From Corallococcus sp. AS-1-6 (GTDB lineage Bacteria; Myxococcota; Myxococcia; Myxococcales; Myxococcaceae): a stretch of DNA of 64,000 nt. The notes under the pieces are model-generated. The model made no database searches, was not told where the DNA came from, and was given only the letters and a program-made list of their open reading frames with translations. Below are positions 17,286-28,378 of the stretch, piece by piece (position 1 is the first letter of the stretch; each line of letters begins with the position of its first letter). A program made the translations under genes and the position numbers. The stretch covers positions 79,206-143,205 of the forward strand of contig NZ_JAIQDE010000027.1 of assembly GCF_020037015.1 (NCBI RefSeq). Direction: 5' to 3'.

Positions 17286-17759
17286 TCAGTCCGCGGGGAA
17301 GGTCTCGAGCGTGAGGGACTCCGGCGGGACCTTCAGCTCGCGCGGCAGCTTGAGGACGCCGTCCAGGTAGCGCCAGCCGGTGCCGTCGTGGCGGAAGTCC
17401 GAGCGCTCCACGAAGGACTGGTCCCTTCCCTTCTCGAACACCCTGGCGAAGAAGAGGACGCGGGCGAGCCCCGAGTCGTCCGGCGGCTGGTGACCCATGA
17501 CGACCAGCCCCGGGTACTGGTGGGCCTGGGCGAAGGCGCGCAGCTCGCGCACGACGTCCGCTTCCGGACGGGCCCTCATCGGGTGTTCAGGGTGGAGCGT
17601 CTTCCAGAGGTAGGCGGCGTCGCGCTGCGCGAAGGCGCTGTAGCGGCTGCGCATGAGGCGCTCGGCGTCCGGGGCTTCCGCCTCGCCTTTGTGGAAGGGG
17701 GCGCAGCACTGCTTGTAGCGCTGGCCGGAGGAGCAGGGACACAGGGGGACGGGGGGCAT
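17286..17759 (-). CDS. YchJ-family protein with N-terminal SEC-C zinc motif
   Basis: This 157-residue protein has an N-terminal SEC-C motif ([13 protein letters not shown]), which binds zinc. The YchJ-type domain follows, with [23 protein letters not shown] and later [19 protein letters not shown]. The fold is NTF2-like and the biochemical role is unknown; the SEC-C motif is known from SecA, where it contacts SecB and ribosomes. The frame extends a further 99 codons upstream, but that DNA overlaps the region just ahead of uppP and lacks conservation, so the start is placed at 17759 immediately before the SEC-C motif. It diverges from uppP. Confidence 0.85.
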   Translation of the reverse strand: MPPVPLCPCSSGQRYKQCCAPFHKGEAEAPDAERLMRSRYSAFAQRDAAYLWKTLHPEHPMRARPEADVVRELRAFAQAHQYPGLVVMGHQPPDDSGLARVLFFARVFEKGRDQSFVERSDFRHDGTGWRYLDGVLKLPRELKVPPESLTLETFPAD

Positions 17760-17886
17760 GGCGGGGGCCAAGCCTACCCGGCTTCCCCGCGTGGACGGTC
17801 GAATGGCGGACCCGGACCCCGGTGTGGGGAACCTTCGCGCTTGCGGGGCAGGGGGGCAGGGCATATCCCTGGCGGCCACGCCCCCT

Positions 17887-18780
17887 ATGAGCCTGCTCGA
17901 AGCCATCGTCCTGGGTCTGGTCCAGGGTCTCACGGAGTTCCTGCCCATCAGCTCCACCGCGCACCTGCGCATCACGCCGGAGCTGTTCGGCTGGCCGGAT
18001 CCGGGCGCGGCGTACTCGGCCATCATCCAGTTGGGCACGGTGGCCGCGGTGCTCATCTACTTCCGCAAGGACATCGTCGCGCTGGTGAAGGCGTTCGTCG
18101 TGGGGCTGGTGAAGCGGGACCCGTTCGGCACGCTGGAGGCGCGGCTCGCGTGGTTCGTGGGCGTGGGCACGCTGCCCATCGGCATCTGCGGGCTGGCGTT
18201 CAAGAAGCTCATCGAGACGCAGTTCCGTTCGCTCTACGTCATCGCGGGCAGCCTCATCGTGCTGGCCATCGTGCTGTTCGTCGTGGAGAAGCGCGCGTCG
18301 CACCAGCGCACCGTGGCGGACATGACGTGGAAGGACGGCATCCTCATCGGCCTGTGGCAGGCGCTGGCGCTGGTGCCGGGGTCGTCCCGGTCCGGCACGA
18401 CGCTCACGGGCGGCCTGTCGCTGGGGCTCAAGCGCGAGGACGCGGCGCGCTACTCGTTCCTGCTGTCCATTCCGGCGACGACGCTGGCGGGCATCTTCGA
18501 GTTGAAGCACCTGCTGGAGGCCACGCAGCGTCCGTCGACGGTGGCACTGGTGGTGGGGACGCTGGTGGCCTTCCTGTCGGGCATGGCGGCCATCGCGTGG
18601 CTGTTGAGCTTCCTGAAGCGGCGCACCACCTTGGTGTTCGTGGTGTACCGCATCGCGCTGGGGCTGCTGCTGCTGGGGCTGTTGCAGGCGAACGTCCTCA
18701 AGCCGATGTCCGGCGTGGAGAACCTGGCGACGCCCGAGGCTCCGACGAAGCCTCCGGTGGAGAAGCAGATCACGGACTGA
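17887..18780 (+). CDS. uppP: Undecaprenyl-diphosphatase UppP (BacA)
   Basis: This 297-residue polytopic membrane protein removes a phosphate from undecaprenyl pyrophosphate, so the lipid carrier for peptidoglycan and other surface polymers can be reused. The N-terminal [18 protein letters not shown] holds the conserved Glu and Ser residues of the active site. The second motif [16 protein letters not shown] is at about residue 165. Around eight membrane helices are seen. The C-terminal extension after residue 270 ([19 protein letters not shown]) is hydrophilic. High levels of BacA give bacitracin resistance. An ATG at 17887 is chosen over the longer open frame because the conserved domain begins right there. 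The NUDIX gene follows after 14 bases. Confidence 0.95.
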   Translation: MSLLEAIVLGLVQGLTEFLPISSTAHLRITPELFGWPDPGAAYSAIIQLGTVAAVLIYFRKDIVALVKAFVVGLVKRDPFGTLEARLAWFVGVGTLPIGICGLAFKKLIETQFRSLYVIAGSLIVLAIVLFVVEKRASHQRTVADMTWKDGILIGLWQALALVPGSSRSGTTLTGGLSLGLKREDAARYSFLLSIPATTLAGIFELKHLLEATQRPSTVALVVGTLVAFLSGMAAIAWLLSFLKRRTTLVFVVYRIALGLLLLGLLQANVLKPMSGVENLATPEAPTKPPVEKQITD

Positions 18781-18794
18781 GGAAGGGGGAGGTC

Positions 18795-19418
18795 GTGCGC
18801 GTGCAGGCCCTGTTCGATGCGCTGGAGACGCGGCTGACGGCGAGGCCGGCGCGGACGTTCGAGTGGAAGGGCCGGGCGCTGCGAGAGGCCGCGGTGCTGG
18901 TGCCCCTCTTCGAGCGGGACGGCGTGCCCCACGTGGTCTTCACCCGGAGGCCCGCCACCCTGCGCACGCACGCGGGGCAGTACGCGTTCCCGGGCGGAGG
19001 CCAGGAGGCCCGGGACGTCACCCCGGTGGAGACCGCGCTGCGCGAGACGGAGGAGGAGCTGGGCATCGCGCGTACCCACGTGCGCGTGCTGGGCCTGCTG
19101 GACGAGACGCCCACCACGTCCGCGTACCGCATCCGCCCCTACGTGGGCGTCGTCCCGGGGGACGGGCGGTACGTGCCCAACCCGGTGGAGGTGGACCTGG
19201 TGCTGGAGGTGCCGCTGGCGCGCCTGCTGGACCCCACCATCCTCCGCGTGGAGCGGCACACGTGGGAGGGGATGGAGCACGACGTGCACTTCTACACGCA
19301 CGGCGAGCACGTCATCTGGGGCGCCACGGGGCGCATCCTGCGCAACTTCCTGCAGTTCGTGGCGGAGGTGCCGGGCATCCACGACCTGCTGGACGCTCCC
19401 CCGCCTGCTGGCCGCTGA
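18795..19418 (+). CDS. NUDIX hydrolase, CoA pyrophosphatase type
   Basis: A 207-residue NUDIX protein. The Nudix box G-x5-E-x7-REtEEElG is read in [20 protein letters not shown] plus EELGI, near residues 71-95. Just before it is the extra motif [19 protein letters not shown], which marks the NudL/UPF0035 group that cleaves coenzyme A to phosphopantetheine and adenosine 3',5'-bisphosphate. The start is GTG; 18795 and 18801 are both possible, the second having better spacing from GGGGGAGG at 18785-18792. It follows uppP by 14 bases and is probably co-transcribed with it. Confidence 0.88.
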   Translation: MRVQALFDALETRLTARPARTFEWKGRALREAAVLVPLFERDGVPHVVFTRRPATLRTHAGQYAFPGGGQEARDVTPVETALRETEEELGIARTHVRVLGLLDETPTTSAYRIRPYVGVVPGDGRYVPNPVEVDLVLEVPLARLLDPTILRVERHTWEGMEHDVHFYTHGEHVIWGATGRILRNFLQFVAEVPGIHDLLDAPPPAGR

Positions 19419-19518
19419 GCCACGAGGCCGTGCTGGCGGGCGGCCCCCGCGGAGGGCGCCTTGTCGCTCCGGAGGGCCGGTCCCACGTTGAGGGGGAAGC
19501 CTTCGAAAGGGCGCGTAC

Positions 19519-20466
19519 GTGGACGGTGGCAATGGGGGCGGGGCCATGGAGGTGAGGGAGGCCGCGCTGGTGGCGCTGGGAGAGGCTCTGCGCGCCAGGG
19601 GGTATGCCTTCACGACGGTGACTCCGGAGACGCACCGGCGGGTGAACGCGCGGCCGGGGGCGAAGGTGGCCCATTCGGTCCGGGACGTGTTCGGGTGGAG
19701 CCGTCCCTTCGGGCCGGGCGTGCTGGAGCCGCGGATGGTGGCGCTGCTGGAGGAGGCGGGCGCGCTGGTGGACTGCGAGGACGGGACGCACCGCAGCCGG
19801 GTCCGGTTCTCCAGCCTGGGCGCGGGCCTGTATGTCCACTCCGCGTGGCCCACGTCGCAGCAGGACGCGGTGTTCTTCGGGCCGGACACCTACCGGTTCT
19901 GCGCGTTGCTCCAGCGGGTGCCGGGCAGCTTCCGGCGCGTGGTGGACCTGGGGTGTGGCTCCGGAGCCGGTGGCCTGTCGGTGGCGGCGAGGAGCGCGCA
20001 GGTGGTGCTCGCGGACCTGAACCCGTTGGCGCTGGAGTACTCGCGGGTGAACGCGAGGCTGAACGACGCGCGCGCGGTCCAGGCGGTGCAGTCGGACCTG
20101 CTGCGGGACGTGTCCGGCCGGTTCGACCTGATCATGGCGAACCCGCCGTACCTGGCGGACACGGACAAGCGCACGTACCGGGACGGTGGCGGCACGCACG
20201 GCACGGAGCTGTCGGTGCGCATCGTGCGTGAGGGCGTGGAGCGCCTGGAGCCGGGCGGGACGCTGGTGCTCTACACGGGCGCGCCGGTGGTGGACGGCGA
20301 GGACCTGCTGCGCACCGCGCTGGAGCCGGTGTGGCGGGGAGCGCCGCTCGCGGAGGTCCGCTACGAGGAGCTGGACCCGGACGTGTTCGGCGAGGAGCTG
20401 GAGAAGGCGCCCTACGCGGGCGTGGAGCGCATCGCGCTGGTGGCGCTGGTGGCGCGGCGGGGCTGA
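19519..20466 (+). CDS. PrmC/HemK-like SAM-dependent methyltransferase
   Basis: This 315-residue protein has a class I methyltransferase domain with the SAM-binding motif VVDLGCGSGAGG and an acidic LADLNP loop. The catalytic motif NPPY (IMANPPYLAD) is the sign of N-methyltransferases acting on planar amide or amine groups, such as the glutamine of release factors or exocyclic bases. An unusual N-terminal domain of about 130 residues precedes the catalytic part, so it is not the standard PrmC. GTG at 19519 is chosen; ATG at 19546 is an alternative that removes a low-complexity MDGGNGGGA. It is convergent with the DUF4390 gene. Confidence 0.8.
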   Translation: MDGGNGGGAMEVREAALVALGEALRARGYAFTTVTPETHRRVNARPGAKVAHSVRDVFGWSRPFGPGVLEPRMVALLEEAGALVDCEDGTHRSRVRFSSLGAGLYVHSAWPTSQQDAVFFGPDTYRFCALLQRVPGSFRRVVDLGCGSGAGGLSVAARSAQVVLADLNPLALEYSRVNARLNDARAVQAVQSDLLRDVSGRFDLIMANPPYLADTDKRTYRDGGGTHGTELSVRIVREGVERLEPGGTLVLYTGAPVVDGEDLLRTALEPVWRGAPLAEVRYEELDPDVFGEELEKAPYAGVERIALVALVARRG

Positions 20467-20474
20467 GGGCCGCG

Positions 20475-21068
20475 TCAGGGCGGCCGGCTCACGTCGCAGC
20501 GGCCGGTGGCCTGTCGCGCCAGGTCCTCCGCCACGGAGCGCAGCAGGCTCCCCAGGACGGGCGTGCCGGAGGACGAGGCCTCGCCTTGCGTGAGCCAGCG
20601 CGCCATGCGGCCCAGGCTCGCGGCGGTCACGACCTGGAGCCGCACCTCCACCTGCACCACGAAGTGCTCGTCCGCTCCGGGCCTCGCGTCCAGCGTCCAG
20701 GCCACGCGCTCCAGATCCAGCGTGCCCACGCCTCCTGTCAGCTCACGCCCGTCCAGCACGTAGCCGTCGCGGGTGAAGGCGAGCACCTGGGTGACTCGCG
20801 CGCTGTCCAGGTGCGCGTCGAACCAGAAGGCGCGGCGCCGCCAGAGCGTCAGCTCCACCTCCAGCTTTCCCGCGAGGCCCAGCCGCACCAGCCGGTCCAG
20901 CTCCGGGGAGATGAAGGCGCGTGCCTCCGGCCGGACCATCACGCGCTTCCCGGAGAGCGTCGCGGTGCAGGCCGCGGACGCCTCTTCCGCGCGCGCGCCG
21001 GACGCGAGCAGGCCCGCCGCGACGGCGAGCGCCGCGCCTTGCCCGCGCTTTGTGGCGTGCCTTCCCAT
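20475..21068 (-). CDS. DUF4390 protein, exported
   Basis: This 197-residue protein has an N-terminal signal peptide (ALAVAAGLLASGARA). A beta-rich mature part follows, with ISPELDRLVRLGLAGKLEVEL and WFDAHLDSARV, matching DUF4390. That family is often found beside NtrY/NtrX-type two-component genes, and the same holds here: reading the minus strand, the order is NtrY-like kinase, NtrX-like regulator, BamA-like protein, DUF4390. The stop of the BamA-like gene at 21072 lies 3 bases before this start. The protein is probably periplasmic; its function is unknown, and a link to outer-membrane or stress sensing is only suggested by the neighbours. Confidence 0.7.
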   Translation of the reverse strand: MGRHATKRGQGAALAVAAGLLASGARAEEASAACTATLSGKRVMVRPEARAFISPELDRLVRLGLAGKLEVELTLWRRRAFWFDAHLDSARVTQVLAFTRDGYVLDGRELTGGVGTLDLERVAWTLDARPGADEHFVVQVEVRLQVVTAASLGRMARWLTQGEASSSGTPVLGSLLRSVAEDLARQATGRCDVSRPP

Positions 21069-21071
21069 GGC

Positions 21072-23495
21072 TCAGAAGGTCCGGTTGAACAGCAGGCGCG
21101 CCTCGGGGGTGAGCTGGGCCTTCTCGTCGAGGCGCCATGCGGCCTCGAAGCGCACGGCGTCACCGAGGTGGAGGCTTCCGCCCAGGCCCAGCCGCGGATC
21201 CGACCACGCGCTCGCGGCATGCACCGACCCCAGGTCCGCGAAGATGCCCAGGCCGTGCCAGCGGTACTCGGCGCTCGCGAGCACCGAGCTGTCTCCGCCC
21301 CGGAACTCCTTGAAGCCGAAGCCTCGCAGCGCGGTCCAGCCTCCCAGCGCCTCCTGCTTCTGGAGCGGCAGGTCGTGCCCCGTCGCGGCCCGCAGGCGCA
21401 GGCTCAGCCCCGTGTGCCAGTTCATGGGCACGTCCATGGCGACGTCGCCCACCAGCTTCCAGAAGCGCGCGTCCGCGCCGCCCGCGCCCGGGCCTTCACC
21501 CACCTCCAACGTCACGAAGCCGCGCAGCGCGGGCTCGCGCTTCCAGCTCTTGTGGCGCTCGAAGAGGGACGTCTCCGGCGTGCGGAAGAGGGAGCCCACG
21601 CGCGTGCCACGCTCCGCGGCGCCGCTGTACTCCAGCCGCACCACCGCGGAGCGGAAGCGCCCCTCGTCCACCGGCGCGTTCGGGAACGGCGGGTCGTCGC
21701 TCCGGAAGAGGCTGAGCGGCGGCGTGAAGGACTGGAGCGAGCTCATCGTGTCACCGCGCACCTCCACGCCCGCGAGCCACGACTCCGCCCAGCGCCAGGT
21801 GGCGAAGGCCGTGAAGCCCTGACGGCGGAAGTAGTCCCGGTCCGGCCGGTTGATGAGGAACGAGTAGAAGTACGAGTCGAAGTCCCCCAGCCGCCAGCGG
21901 TCCAGCGTGTCGATGAAGTCGTGCACCTGCGCGCCGAGCTCCTCGATGCCCAGCCCGGGCAGTTGCACCTTGGCGCCGCCCAGCAGGTTCACGCGGCGCT
22001 GGCTGCGCGTGCCTTCCGGGTCGTCCGGGATGCGCTGTCCGCCCAGCCGCAGCGGGATGAAGAACGCGCCCTCCAGCGTCGTGTGCACGCGGTCCCGCGG
22101 GTCGAAGATGCGCAGGCTCGCGGACAGCCCCGGGGCGAAGCCCGTCACCTGCGTGTGCACGGGTAGCAGGTCCACGTCCAGGTCCGGAGGACGCGGGCGC
22201 ACGTGGACGATCAGCCGCTTCCCCTCCAGCGAGAGGCCGTCGCTCCCGGCGCCGGAGCCTCCGTGGAACATCCGGCTCCAGCCCAGCTCGAACTCCACGC
22301 GCTCGTGGCGCCGCGACCCGCGGCGGGGCTCCTCCTTCGTGCGGTAGTGCCGCGTGCCGTCGGCCTCGCGCTCCTCGACGATGCGCACGCGCGTGCGGTC
22401 GTCCTGGAGGTCCTCGCTGTCCACCGCGCGCAGGAAGGGCAGCCGCGACTCCAGGCGCTCCATGGCGCGGCGGGCATCACTCCGGAGGAAGACGTCGCCG
22501 GGCTCCAGGCCCAGGGCCTCCCGCACGCGCGAGGCCATCGGCTCGTCCACGCCGCGCACCTCCACGGACTCCAACCGGCCTTCGTCCACCGTCACGACCA
22601 GCCGGCCCGCGGGGGACAGCGTGGCGGACACCGTCGCGAGCAGGTAGCCGTCGTCCTCGCGGAGCGTCTTGAGGAGCCGGTCGAGCGCGGCGTCCAGGCC
22701 CCCCAGCATGATGCCGGGACGGAACGCACCGCCCTCCCTCCGCGCCAGCCACGTGCGGGGCGGGCGCGGCGCGGGGCAGGGGCTGACGACCTTCACCCTC
22801 CCGTGGCGCTTGTGGACGCGCAGCGTGGTGAGCTCGTCCTCCGCGTCGTCCTCGTCGAGGGGAGGGGAGGACCGCTCGAACAGCGCATCCCACAATTCGT
22901 CGGGCCGGAGGTCCTGAAGGCCTTCGAACTCCACCGACGTGAGCGTGGGGTTCTCCTGCAACGTCACCTCGAGCAGGGCCGGACCGGGGTCGCTGACGCG
23001 AACGCGGGGCTCCATGCGCGCGAAGAGGCCGGTGCGTGCCAGGCGGTGCAGCAGGGACTGCACCTGCGTGGCCGTCAGGGGACGCGAGGTCTCCTCCGTG
23101 GCAGGCGCGCCGACGAGCTTGCGGACCTGCGCGTCCGTGAGCCGCTGGAGCCCGCGAAACTCCAGCCCCGTGGGCGTGAGTCCCCGGCCATCGACCTCCA
23201 CCTGCAGGGCCCCCAGGACCGTGGAGTCCGAGAGGTCGCCATCGTCCTCGGTGAAGCCCTCCGGGCACGTCGAGTCGCTGGAGTCCTGCGCGGTGACGGT
23301 GCCCTCGGATGAAGTGCCGGAAGGGTTGCCCTCTTGAGCGTGGCGGAGCGTGTCGTCGGCGGTGGAGGTGCCGGCCGCGTTGCGGTCCGAAGGTGCGGAG
23401 GAGCCACCGGCATCCGGTGGGGTTTGGCCCATGGCCGTGAGCGAGATGAAGCAGAGCGCCAATGCGAGACGGTTCATGGAGGGCGGCAGGAGCAT
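21072..23495 (-). CDS. BamA/Omp85-family outer-membrane protein
   Basis: About 807 residues. After a signal peptide (MNRLALALCFISLTAMGQ) there is a Ser/Asp-rich linker. Several POTRA-like repeats follow (for example SVEFEGLQDLRPDELWDALF and LESVEVRGVDEPMASRVREAL). The C-terminal beta-barrel starts near residue 390, contains GWTALRGFGFKEFRGGDS and ends in the aromatic residue typical of outer-membrane barrels (LLFNRTF). Omp85 proteins insert or export other proteins through the outer membrane. The very short gaps to the NtrX-like gene and to DUF4390 suggest one transcript. The N-terminus could be 23495 or 23477; a longer frame to 23618 exists but lacks a signal peptide. It is probably a paralogue of the main BamA. 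Confidence 0.8.
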   Translation of the reverse strand: MLLPPSMNRLALALCFISLTAMGQTPPDAGGSSAPSDRNAAGTSTADDTLRHAQEGNPSGTSSEGTVTAQDSSDSTCPEGFTEDDGDLSDSTVLGALQVEVDGRGLTPTGLEFRGLQRLTDAQVRKLVGAPATEETSRPLTATQVQSLLHRLARTGLFARMEPRVRVSDPGPALLEVTLQENPTLTSVEFEGLQDLRPDELWDALFERSSPPLDEDDAEDELTTLRVHKRHGRVKVVSPCPAPRPPRTWLARREGGAFRPGIMLGGLDAALDRLLKTLREDDGYLLATVSATLSPAGRLVVTVDEGRLESVEVRGVDEPMASRVREALGLEPGDVFLRSDARRAMERLESRLPFLRAVDSEDLQDDRTRVRIVEEREADGTRHYRTKEEPRRGSRRHERVEFELGWSRMFHGGSGAGSDGLSLEGKRLIVHVRPRPPDLDVDLLPVHTQVTGFAPGLSASLRIFDPRDRVHTTLEGAFFIPLRLGGQRIPDDPEGTRSQRRVNLLGGAKVQLPGLGIEELGAQVHDFIDTLDRWRLGDFDSYFYSFLINRPDRDYFRRQGFTAFATWRWAESWLAGVEVRGDTMSSLQSFTPPLSLFRSDDPPFPNAPVDEGRFRSAVVRLEYSGAAERGTRVGSLFRTPETSLFERHKSWKREPALRGFVTLEVGEGPGAGGADARFWKLVGDVAMDVPMNWHTGLSLRLRAATGHDLPLQKQEALGGWTALRGFGFKEFRGGDSSVLASAEYRWHGLGIFADLGSVHAASAWSDPRLGLGGSLHLGDAVRFEAAWRLDEKAQLTPEARLLFNRTF

Positions 23496-23614
23496 GCTCC
23501 GTTCCAGGTGGGGCCTCACGGCAAGTGCCCGGAACGACGGAGGGCGAGCAGTCGGGCGGATGTCATGGACACATCCGGATGTGTCGGGCGGTTGTGGCCG
23601 TGACATCGCGCGGC

Positions 23615-24966
<1,352 letters not shown>

Positions 24967-24970
<4 letters not shown>

Positions 24971-26187
24971 GCGGTCACCTGGGAGGCATCGGAAGGCAGC
25001 ACCACCTGGGCCCGGGTGCCTCCCCGGGCGCCGGGCTCCAATCTCAAGGTGCCGCCGTGCTCGTGGGCGATCTTCTGCGCGATGGGCAGGCCCAGCCCGC
25101 TGCCGCCCGGCTTGGTGCTGAACAGGCCCCGGGTGAGGGCAGGGCCCTCCAGCACGCCCGGGACGCCGCTGCCGCCGTCGCTCACGGTGACGTGCACCCG
25201 GCCGTCCGCCGCTTCGTGCAGCGCGACGTGGACGGGTGGGGCGCCGGAGGGTGAGGCCTCGGTGGCGTTCTTCACCAGGTTGCCGAAGAGGCGGCGCAGT
25301 CCGTCCGGGTCCGCGCGCAGGGACACCTCCTGGCCGGGGTCCAGCACCACGGGCACCGGCGACGTGCCCGCGTACAGCGCGCACACCTCCGCGAGCAGCG
25401 GACGCAGCGCGACGTCCTGGAAGCGGGGGGCGGGCAGGCGCGCGAAGGTGGAGAAGCTCTGGGTCATGCGCATGAGCAGGTCCACCTCCTCCTGGAGGAG
25501 CGCCACGGCTTCGGCGAGGCGCGTCGGGTCTGGCGGGGTGTCGGCATCCCGAGGGGACAGACGCGCGAGCGACAACCTCATTGCGGTCAGGGGGTTCTTC
25601 AACTCGTGGGCGAGCGCCCGGGCCACGTCCTGCCACGCGGCGATCTGCTCGGCGGCCTTGAGGTGTTCGCGCTGGTCCAGCAGCTCCTGGCCCATGCGGT
25701 TGAACTGGCCCAGGAGGAACTGGAGCTCGTCGCGAGCGGGCTCGGGCACGGGCAGGCGGACGGACAGGTCTCCGCGCGAGTAGGCCCGCATGCCGTCCAA
25801 CAGCGTGGCCATGGGGCGCGTGAGGACGCGGCCCAGGAGCACGGCGGACACGGCCAGCACGACGGCTGCGATGGCGCCCACCGCGGCGATGAACACGGGC
25901 ACGCGGCGCACCAGGGCCCGCCGCGCCAGCTCCGCCTGCGCCAGGTTCAACCGGGCCTCGTCGAGCGCGTCCGGCGGCAGCCCCCGGCGGCTCAGCTCGT
26001 CGGAGACGTCGTCGAGCACGGCCTCCACGGGCGCGATGGAGATGGAGAGCACGCGCTCCAGCACGCCCTGGGCGAGGGCGCCCAGCAGCGCCAGGGGGAT
26101 GAGGCCCGCGAGCAGCATCACCGCCAGCAGGCGCCGGCGGAAGCGGAACGGAGGCGGGGGAGGGCCTCTGGATGGCGCACGGCTCAT
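24967..26187 (-). CDS. Sensor histidine kinase, NtrY-like
   Basis: About 406 residues. Two membrane helices near residues 20-40 and 95-120 enclose a short periplasmic loop. A HAMP segment follows (RVLTRPMATLLDGMRAYSRGDLSVRL), then a HisKA domain with the phospho-accepting His194 in ALAHELKNPL, and an ATPase domain with NLVKNATEAS, DGGSGVPG and FSTKPGGSGLGL. The kinase passes phosphate to the overlapping downstream response regulator. It is shorter than classic NtrY because it lacks a PAS domain. The start at 26187 leaves a basic N-terminus before the first helix; 26217 is an alternative. It diverges from the beta-lactamase-fold gene across about 80 bases. Confidence 0.9.
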
Positions 26188-26266
26188 GGCGAGCTGTTCA
26201 TATCGCGGAGCGTGCATCGTTCGCGTGGACGCGGACTCCTGAAGGGGAACCCCGACTGGAAACCCC

Positions 26267-27691
26267 ATGCGCCCTTCCCTGAAGTCGCTCGCGTTGACGG
26301 TGGTCTTCCTGATGGGCCTGCTGGTGGCCCGTCCCGTCCAGGCCCAGGACCCGCTCCGTGGGCGTGAGTCGCTCCGCGAGCGCATCGACGCGTTCGTGCG
26401 CGCGGAGCAGAAGCGGCTGGGGGTGCCGGGGCTCGCCGTGGGGGTGGTGAGTCACGGCCGGGTGGTGCTGGCGAAGGGATATGGGTTCGCGAACCTGGAG
26501 CACCAGGTCCCGGTGGAGACGGACACGCTCTTCCAGTCGGGGTCGTTGGGGAAGATGTTCACCGCGACGGCGGTGATGCTCCAGGTGGAGGCGGGGCGCG
26601 TGTCGTTGTCCGACAGCGTGACGAAGTACTTCCCGGACGCGCCCGCGACGTGGAAGCCCATCACGGTGCGCCACCTGCTGACGCACACGTCTGGCATCAA
26701 GGACCTGGAGGGGCTGCTCGACGAGCGCAAGGACTACACGGAGCAGGGGTTCGCGGAGTTCATCTACTCACTGCCGTTGCAGTTCCCGGCGGGGCTGCGG
26801 TGGAGCTACAGCAACTCCGGCTACGTGCTGCTGGGCATCCTGGTGAACCGCGTCGCGGGCATGACGTACCAGGAGGTCCTGGGGCGCCAGGTCTTCAAGC
26901 CCGCGGGCATGAAGACGGCGCGAGGCATCAGCGAGGCGGACGTCATCCCGAACCGCGCGGCGGGTTACCAACTGGTGGGTGGCGTGGTGAAGAACCAGCG
27001 CTGGGTGTCGCAGTCGTTGAACACGACGGGGGATGGCGCGCTCTACTGCTCGCTGAAGGACATGCTGGCCTGGGAGGAGGCGGTGGAGAAGCGGGACATC
27101 CTGTCGCGGGGCAGTTGGAAGGAGATGTTGTCACCGGCGAAGTTGAACAGCGGCGCTCCCTGGCCGTACGGCTTCGGGTGGGAGGTGCTGGAGCGCAACG
27201 GCCAGCCGCTGCACCAGCACACGGGAGCGTGGCAGGGGTTCCGGACGGCCTACGCCCGCTTCCTGGGGGACGGGCTGTCCATCGTGGTGCTGGCGAACAT
27301 GGACCGGTCGAACCCGATGCTGTTCGTGGAGGGCATCGCGGCCATCGTGAATCCGGCGCTCGCGGTGCCGCCGCTCAAGCCCATTTCGGACACGGAGCCG
27401 GAGGTCACGGCGTTTCTCACGGAGCTGTTGGAGAAGACGCGGCAGGGAGCCTGGGAGCCGTCGATGTTCGCCTACGTGCCGGACCGGTACTTCGAGGAGG
27501 CCGGGCCGGTCTTCCAGTCCCTGTTGCAGACGCTCGGACCCGCGGGGCCGCTGGTGCTGGCGAAGCGGGAGACGAAGGGCGACGACCGCATCTACACGTA
27601 CCTGGTGCAGTTCGGCACCGCGACGTGGCGGTACCGCGTGGGCCTGACCGCCGACAACCGGGTGACCCTGTTCACCCTCCAGGTGAACTGA
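26267..27691 (+). CDS. Class C beta-lactamase-fold serine hydrolase
   Basis: This 474-residue exported protein has a signal peptide ending near VQA-QDPL. The catalytic set of the class C/penicillin-binding fold follows: Ser93-Leu-Gly-Lys96 in SGSLGKMF, the Tyr-Ser-Asn motif in WSYSNSGYVLLG, and His-Thr-Gly in HQHTGAWQGFRTAY. Such proteins include D-aminopeptidases, carboxypeptidases, esterases and EstB-type lipases, so beta-lactam hydrolysis should not be assumed. After about residue 375 there is an extra C-terminal domain of roughly 100 residues of unknown role. The start ATG has GGGGAA about 10 bases upstream. It lies upstream of the 62-bp repeat that marks the edge of a transferred cassette. 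Confidence 0.9.
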   Translation: MRPSLKSLALTVVFLMGLLVARPVQAQDPLRGRESLRERIDAFVRAEQKRLGVPGLAVGVVSHGRVVLAKGYGFANLEHQVPVETDTLFQSGSLGKMFTATAVMLQVEAGRVSLSDSVTKYFPDAPATWKPITVRHLLTHTSGIKDLEGLLDERKDYTEQGFAEFIYSLPLQFPAGLRWSYSNSGYVLLGILVNRVAGMTYQEVLGRQVFKPAGMKTARGISEADVIPNRAAGYQLVGGVVKNQRWVSQSLNTTGDGALYCSLKDMLAWEEAVEKRDILSRGSWKEMLSPAKLNSGAPWPYGFGWEVLERNGQPLHQHTGAWQGFRTAYARFLGDGLSIVVLANMDRSNPMLFVEGIAAIVNPALAVPPLKPISDTEPEVTAFLTELLEKTRQGAWEPSMFAYVPDRYFEEAGPVFQSLLQTLGPAGPLVLAKRETKGDDRIYTYLVQFGTATWRYRVGLTADNRVTLFTLQVN

Positions 27692-27748
27692 AGCGAACTT
27701 GTAACTGCGGCTTACAAGTTGCCATCCCGGCTCCGTCGAGGATGGCAA

Positions 27749-27810
27749 CGTCCTCAGAACTGCAGGTACACGTACGGCCGGGTCTCCAGCGTGGACAACT
27801 GGCGGATGCC
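27749..27810. repeat. 62-bp direct repeat, copy 1 (displaced 3' end of the MBOAT gene)
   Basis: This segment matches 28854-28915 at 60 of 62 positions. On the minus strand it still spells the last residues of the MBOAT acyltransferase, including the stop (GIRQLSTLETRPYVYLQF). The only two differences are synonymous changes: CAG-TTG here and CAA-CTG in the intact gene. Confidence 0.93.
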
Positions 27811-27834
27811 TGCGACTCGAACACGGGGCGTTAG

Positions 27835-28347
27835 CGCCGGGATGCCGTCGAATACTGCGTCTCCATCTACAAGACGCCGCAAGACTGGCGTGTCTCCTGG
27901 CCCATCCGGAGCTTCGTGGGAGAGGAGTCCGGTTGCCGGCCTGCCTATGGCGGCGTGGATGACGAGGAGTTCGGATCCGATGTGCCCATCTTCGGGTTCG
28001 CTCACAACCATCCCTGCGGAACCCCTGTCAGCAGCCGCGACCTGAAGGTCTTTCCCGCGATGAGGATGGAGCAGGGCGGATGGGTGGTCGTGACCTATGG
28101 CGCGACCCCCAGCGGGAAGCTGATCAGGGACTCGCGTGGTGAGTTGGTTCCGGCCTGGGGATGGCTTGCCACAGGGCATCGGGACTCACCCCGCTTCTAC
28201 AAGTGGAATCAGGCCGGCTGGATGTACCGGTGGCATGAGCAACGCAGGGACTGGGAACGGGTATCGACCTGCCAGCCCGGGACGCCTCCTGGCCCTCTCA
28301 GCCCTCGTGGAGGTCCTCCGGAATGCATCCCCGCGTTGGAGTGGTAG
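27835..28347 (+). pseudogene. 3' fragment of a JAB/JAMM-like metalloprotease gene
   Basis: From just after the in-frame TAG at 27832 the plus-strand frame reads RRDAVEYCVSIYKTPQDW and continues into FGFAHNHPCGTPVSSRDLKV, ending at 28347. The HNHP-G-P-S-x-x-D pattern resembles the zinc site of JAMM/RadC-type proteins. The spacing between the second His and the Ser is one residue shorter than the usual seven. No start codon with a ribosome site precedes the conserved part, and the upstream side is cut by the 62-bp repeat, so I read it as a gene that lost its N-terminal half. A GTG at 27916 could still start a 143-residue product. GC is lower than the neighbours. Confidence 0.6.
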
Positions 28348-28378
28348 AAGGTTCACGGCTCCACTCGAGGAGACGCCC

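Noticed and set aside
26267..27691. True beta-lactamase resistance gene
   Set aside because: The fold is class C-like, but many esterases and peptidases share these motifs and there is an extra C-terminal domain. No resistance context (AmpR-type regulator) is present.
27754..28179. A 141-codon minus-strand frame ending in the MBOAT C-terminus
   Set aside because: Only its last 20 or so residues match the MBOAT end through the 62-bp repeat; the rest is antisense to the JAMM-like fragment.
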